Positions 59,901 to 64,000 of a DNA stretch of 64,000 bases are shown in pieces. The notes below the pieces were generated by a model, which worked only from the letters and a program-made list of their open reading frames with translations, did no database searches and was not told the origin of the DNA. A program made the translations under genes and the position numbers. The stretch covers positions 17,341 through 81,340 of the forward strand of contig QAOA01004552.1 of the NCBI GenBank assembly GCA_003255065.1, in the 5' to 3' direction. Each line of letters opens with the position of its first letter. Positions within the stretch are counted from its first letter, which is position 1. This DNA is from Cercis canadensis (Eukaryota > Streptophyta > Magnoliopsida > Fabales > Fabaceae).

Positions 59901-62900
59901 CAAGTAAGTTATAAGTACACCTTTTGCAATGTGAGTGCAAATGAAAATATAAGCAAGTTATTTACAGAAATCTGTTAATTTTATATTGTCTGTATTCAGT
60001 TTTTTAGAGAGTTAGATCTTATTCAGTGGCCCAGAACATTCGGTTAAAAAAAATATTTCATATTTTGTTGAAATGCCCTTTCAGTATATATGAACTTTTC
60101 CCAACACTTGTAGTTAAGCTATAAATAAATCGAGTCTTTTGCAAGTTACTTAGGATTATATGATAAAACAAACAAGTTTAGGTGTATCAAACTCTTATTT
60201 AAGTAAACAAGCCGAAGCTAAACCTTCAAAACCTGGCTTGGCTGGGCTCTAGCTTTTTAAAATAAAGATTAAAATATATAATATGTACTTTTAGATAATA
60301 AAATATAGATGTAATTACATGTTAATTTTATTCATATGTTTATATGATTATTAAATTTATTATATAAGCTCGTTTAAATTCATCTAAGCTTATTATTAGA
60401 CTTCATTTTTAAATGAACCAAGCTCAAGCAAATATTAAGATTCACTCGAATAATTTATAAGCTAAGCTTGAGTATTTTTTTTTATCCATAGCTAAGCTTG
60501 CGTAATTAAGTGTTCAACTTTTGGCTTTGCTAAATTATAGCCCTACTTATGCTTGAAAACTTGGAAAGAAATGCCTTTTTAGAGTACTTATGAAAATTTT
60601 CCAAAACACATATACTGGATAAATATTTTTTTATTGATTAGTATTCAATGTATATCCATACGATGATATTTTGGCTTATGAAAGAATTCTAATTATTAAT
60701 ATAAGGTTTATATTGCTCTCATTGTCATTACATCCCAATTTTGTCATTGATTTGATTAACCAGGAATAATTATCTTGTTTAATTTCAATTAGCACATCAT
60801 TAAAGGTATAATAAGCCCAAAACCAAAAGTTAAGAAGCGCGGAAAAATTTCAATAATAAATTTAGTGGAAAAAAGAAGGCAAAATATGTATGGGTACTAA
60901 TTACTTAAGTCCTTTTCAGTTAATCTATCACATACACAATCTACAGCCAAACACATAAGAAAGCTTTCTCCCATATTCTTCTGTGAATTTGTTCAGACAC
61001 ATAAGAATTTCTAGATGATTAATGACAAAGTGTAATGTATCAGTCTTAAATTGAGTCTTTGTTATTATACATCTCTCTTCCTCTCTCTCTCTCTCTCTCT
61101 CGAAAAATGTCTTTTCCTAATTAGGAAGGAGAGACTTTACGCCTGAGATCACTTTCAAAACCCTCCTATTGCCATTTGGCTATCTTGTAGCTCTATCCAA
61201 TACAACTATCATCTCTTATCCATCCACTGAGCCTGCTGAAAACAAATATATAATTCAAAAAGAGTAAATCGTTTCGTATTAATGTTAATCATTTTGATGA
61301 AAATTACATTTCGAAACAAAATGAACCATATGAATCCACGAAAGAAGGGATAAATAGTCATTAATGATAACTAGTAATTGCGTGTTACAATGACACTACT
61401 GCATAACGATGATTACAAGGCTATTTTCACGCAAGTCACTAGTTGAAGATTGTTTAACCACAGTATGTTTATTATTGTGGTATGTTAAGTTAGAAGCGTA
61501 ACACATACAATATGCTTTGATTAGGATAAACCTTGCTATCTATTAGCTTTTGTAGAGAGTCTTGCATAATAATTGAATATTTGAAGGATAAGCTAATATA
61601 AACATGTCAACTAACTTAATTAAACAGCTTTTGTGAAAGGGTTTATGGATCAAATTTTAAAATCGATCTTTTTCTAGCTGTTGTGACTTTGACAGAACAT
61701 TATTATTAAAAGTAAAATCATTGCACAATTATAATTAAGTGCTAGCTAATTACTAAAATTCTCAAATCATATTCATAATCATATTTTATAAATTATAGTA
61801 GTGTGGTCATTCTTTCTTCATATAAAAACTTTTCCTCTCTTGCCAACTAGGTTGTGGATCAGTTAATTACAAAACTCTCTTTGCAAGAAGAAAGTTTTGT
61901 ATTAAATGTCTCTCATTGACAAAATGAGAGTCTCAAAGTGCTCTTTACACAAAATTATAATTGTAGATGCTTCGACAGTGTGACTCTTGGAGTAGAGATG
62001 AATTGCTCTAAGTTTGGTAAGTCTAGCTTCATCCAAAGGTTGTGGTTAGGCCCTAGTTCTTAGGTTTAAAAAAAAGTTTCCCTCCCTTTATTAGGGTTTT
62101 TGTTCGTTCAATCCAACTAGTTTTTTTCATGGAAAATATTTAGATTTAATACGTATCATATGGATAGCTCTATCGTATTACGTGGTGATGGTCTCTCACA
62201 AAATATGTAGAAGCAATAAACATCTAACGTTACATTTCATGCATTTCAGATATGGAGTCGAGCTTTAACAAGAAGTTTGTTAGCAAGGGGATAGAAAGAA
62301 AAAAAAAAATTTATTCGTTTTATTATAACTGCTATTGGATAATTCTCTTTATAAAAAATTTGTTTTCATCTCCAAAAGGAAAAAAAAAATAAAAAATAAA
62401 AAACCTCCATCTGAATCACACTTACCCAAAGTGAAAAATAAAATCAAAAACAAAATGTCCAATTTACAGTTAAGTTACACAACCCTAACGAAAGATTATT
62501 ATTGCATTTTAGTTGATTTACATTGTCTCAAAGTTAACGATATCTTAATTAAAGTATAGATATCTCCACTCAAATAAATTGAGTAAATTGTACCAATATA
62601 ATAAAACTTAAAGTTATTTGATGTGCAAATAACATTAGTAATCATTAAAATATATTTAAAAAAGAAAAAGAAACAGCTAGGCATATAATGAGTTTTGTTC
62701 CATTCTTCTAGCACCTATGCTTAGATTCCCTTGAAAAACATGGGCAGGGCAATGCACGTGTATTTAAGATAGAGATAGAAAGAGGGAGAGAGACTGTGCA
62801 AATGTTGAATAATGAGTACACTAGCTTTAGTTAAGACGAGGGGGAGGGAATAATTTTTAAGAAACATTCCATTCAGCGTTTAATTACCAGACTCGTAGTT

Positions 62901-62937
62901 GACCAAACTACACCCTGTGTCCCCAGCCTGCTAAATC

Positions 62938-62962
62938 AACCCTCTCTCTCTCTCTCTCTCCC
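62938..62962. repeat. CT microsatellite upstream of WRKY gene
   Basis: A pure CT tract of about 20 bases lies about 135 bases before the WRKY start codon, probably in the leader or core promoter. Confidence 0.7.
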
Positions 62963-63094
62963 TCTGTGTAGTTTCAAGTTTGTACGGACATACATGGATT
63001 AGAACTGGAGTTATTATACCCTTCTGGAAAACGGAGAAGACCAAGACAAAAGAGAAGCAAAACCAACTTGTTTTCAATTTAAAGAAAAGCAGAT

Positions 63095-63592
63095 ATGGAA
63101 GGAACAGAGAGAGGAGTTCCCAATTACGAGCTTCAGGTTTCCTTCTCAGGCACCCCACAAGCCATCCATGAAATGGGTTTTGTACAATTTGAAGAAAACC
63201 AGGTTCTCAGCTTCTTGGCAGTGGCACCCTCACAATCTCAATCTTCTCAGTTATCTCAATCGCTAAATGGTGGCACCGGCAGCTCCACCACCGTCACGGC
63301 CGCCCATGAAACCAACGCACCCGCCACGACCACCGTCGGGTTTAGTCATAACGACCTTGTGGCCAGAACTTCTTGGAATAACGAACAGGTGGTTGCTAAT
63401 ATGATTATCATCTGTTAAAAAAAAAAAACCCAGAAATAATTAATAATAGGTTTTGTTTGCTATTTGTTGTTTTTTACATACCTTTTTTTAATTTTAGGGT
63501 ATTCTTCATCTCTTTTAGGTGGGAACTCTCGATCCTAAGGCTGTCAATGATGAAAATTGTACTGGAAATGCTAGTGACGGCAACAATACATG
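63095..63592 (+). CDS. WRKY12: WRKY12-like transcription factor, 5' part
   Basis: The first two exons of a gene that runs off the window. Exons: 63095-63388 (98 codons) and 63519-63592 (24 codons plus two bases, TG, which would join a G to give Trp). The start MEGTERGVPNYELQVSF and the stretch AIHEMGFVQFEENQVLSFL are typical of WRKY12 in trees. Exon 2, ending GNASDGNNTW, corresponds to the region just before the WWRS motif of WRKY12. The DNA-binding WRKYGQK domain would lie downstream and is not visible. In Arabidopsis WRKY12 is a nuclear repressor of secondary-wall formation in pith and also affects flowering time. Because the domain is missing, the call rests on amino-terminal resemblance. 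Confidence 0.8.
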
Positions 63593-64000
63593 GTAGTATC
63601 CTTCTTTCAACTGTAATTTCAAGTTCCTTTTAATTTTTATGGCCTCTCCATTCTCTCTAAGTCTATTTTCTCTCTCTTCTCTCTCTCTCTCTCTCAGAGT
63701 AACATGCACGTAAATAGTTATTTAGATACCCAAGAAGATATTCTTTAGGCTTCTGCAGAGAGAATCTAAAGGTTTCTAGCCATATATGGAAGATATTACT
63801 TCTTTTTCCACTGTGATTGCTTTTCGTACAACTAGTTATTATAACCTCTCCCTCTCTTTTCTGTCCCGGGCACTAATGAAGAGCAAGAACCTTGGGGGCT
63901 CAAAAGTCTTGATACTCATTGATACTCGAATCCATTAGTCCATTACTGAACTCCATCTATATTTCCAGCCTCTTTTCTTTCCCTTTTTCTTGTCAAGGCT
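63593..64000 (+). other. WRKY12 intron, cut by window end
   Basis: This is intron sequence after a gtagta donor at 63593, with CT-rich tracts near 63670-63700. No acceptor followed by WRKY-domain coding was seen before the end. Confidence 0.6.

Larger units (their letters stand above)
50194..62930. other. 12.7 kb gene-poor, repeat-bearing stretch
   Basis: No complete gene is supported. It contains SINE-like copies, a tandem TRIM array, a possible orphan exon near 55.9 kb and an N at 50591 in a TA tract. ORFs at 51454, 53183, 58101-58496 and 62335 have no recognisable domains. The region 60165-60540 has repeated phrases such as agcttgag and ggcttggctgggctc, typical of decayed plant repeat DNA. 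Confidence 0.55.

Noticed and set aside
63515-63709. Minus-strand ORF starting MHVTLREREREERENR
   Set aside because: Translation of a CT microsatellite in the WRKY12 intron.

Overview
The window is nuclear DNA from a flowering plant, a eudicot and most likely a woody rosid. This is inferred from multi-exon genes with AT-rich introns, the family membership of every gene, CT/GA microsatellites, and miniature transposons in the gaps. I cannot name the species. Three single-N contig joins, each flanked by the same sequence with small differences, suggest an assembly of a heterozygous genome in which two haplotypes were laid end to end.

Layout. At 1.2-1.7 kb (-) there is a decayed fragment of an EMB2261-like PPR gene. 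At 3.1-9.5 kb (+) lies a 13-exon gene for CDC7, the kinase that fires replication origins, with two E2F-type sites upstream. At 10.6-16.2 kb (-) a five-exon gene encodes a probable plastid protein of unknown function; one of its introns has a GC-AG boundary. It lies head to head with an intronless DYW-class PPR gene at 17.3-19.5 kb (+) that resembles Arabidopsis At1g20230. From 19.5 to 33 kb is a gene-poor stretch with a TRIM retrotransposon, an 8-bp-TSD MITE, SINE-like tRNA-derived repeats and the three N joins. At 33.6-39.5 kb (+) is a nine-exon ELMO-domain gene carrying a MITE and an N gap in its introns. At 41.5-43.1 kb (-) is cytosolic nucleoside diphosphate kinase 1.

From 44.5 to 50.2 kb, two LRK10L/Lr10-type receptor kinases face away from each other. 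The ~1 kb between them holds a perfect 360-bp tandem duplication and six 50-bp repeat units; together these carry 18 TTGAC cores, 16 of them strict W-boxes. From 50.2 to 62.9 kb is a second gene-poor stretch with a tandem TRIM array (three 71-bp LTRs, 5-bp TSD), SINE-like copies and an orphan exon-like ORF. The window ends inside a WRKY12-like transcription factor gene (63.1 kb onward, +).

The genes are ordinary single plant loci, not a pathway cluster. The only pair that looks functionally linked by position is the divergent receptor kinases with their shared W-box-rich promoter, which is the most interesting feature of the window. Exon boundaries were read by eye from splice signals, reading phase and family knowledge, with no transcript data.
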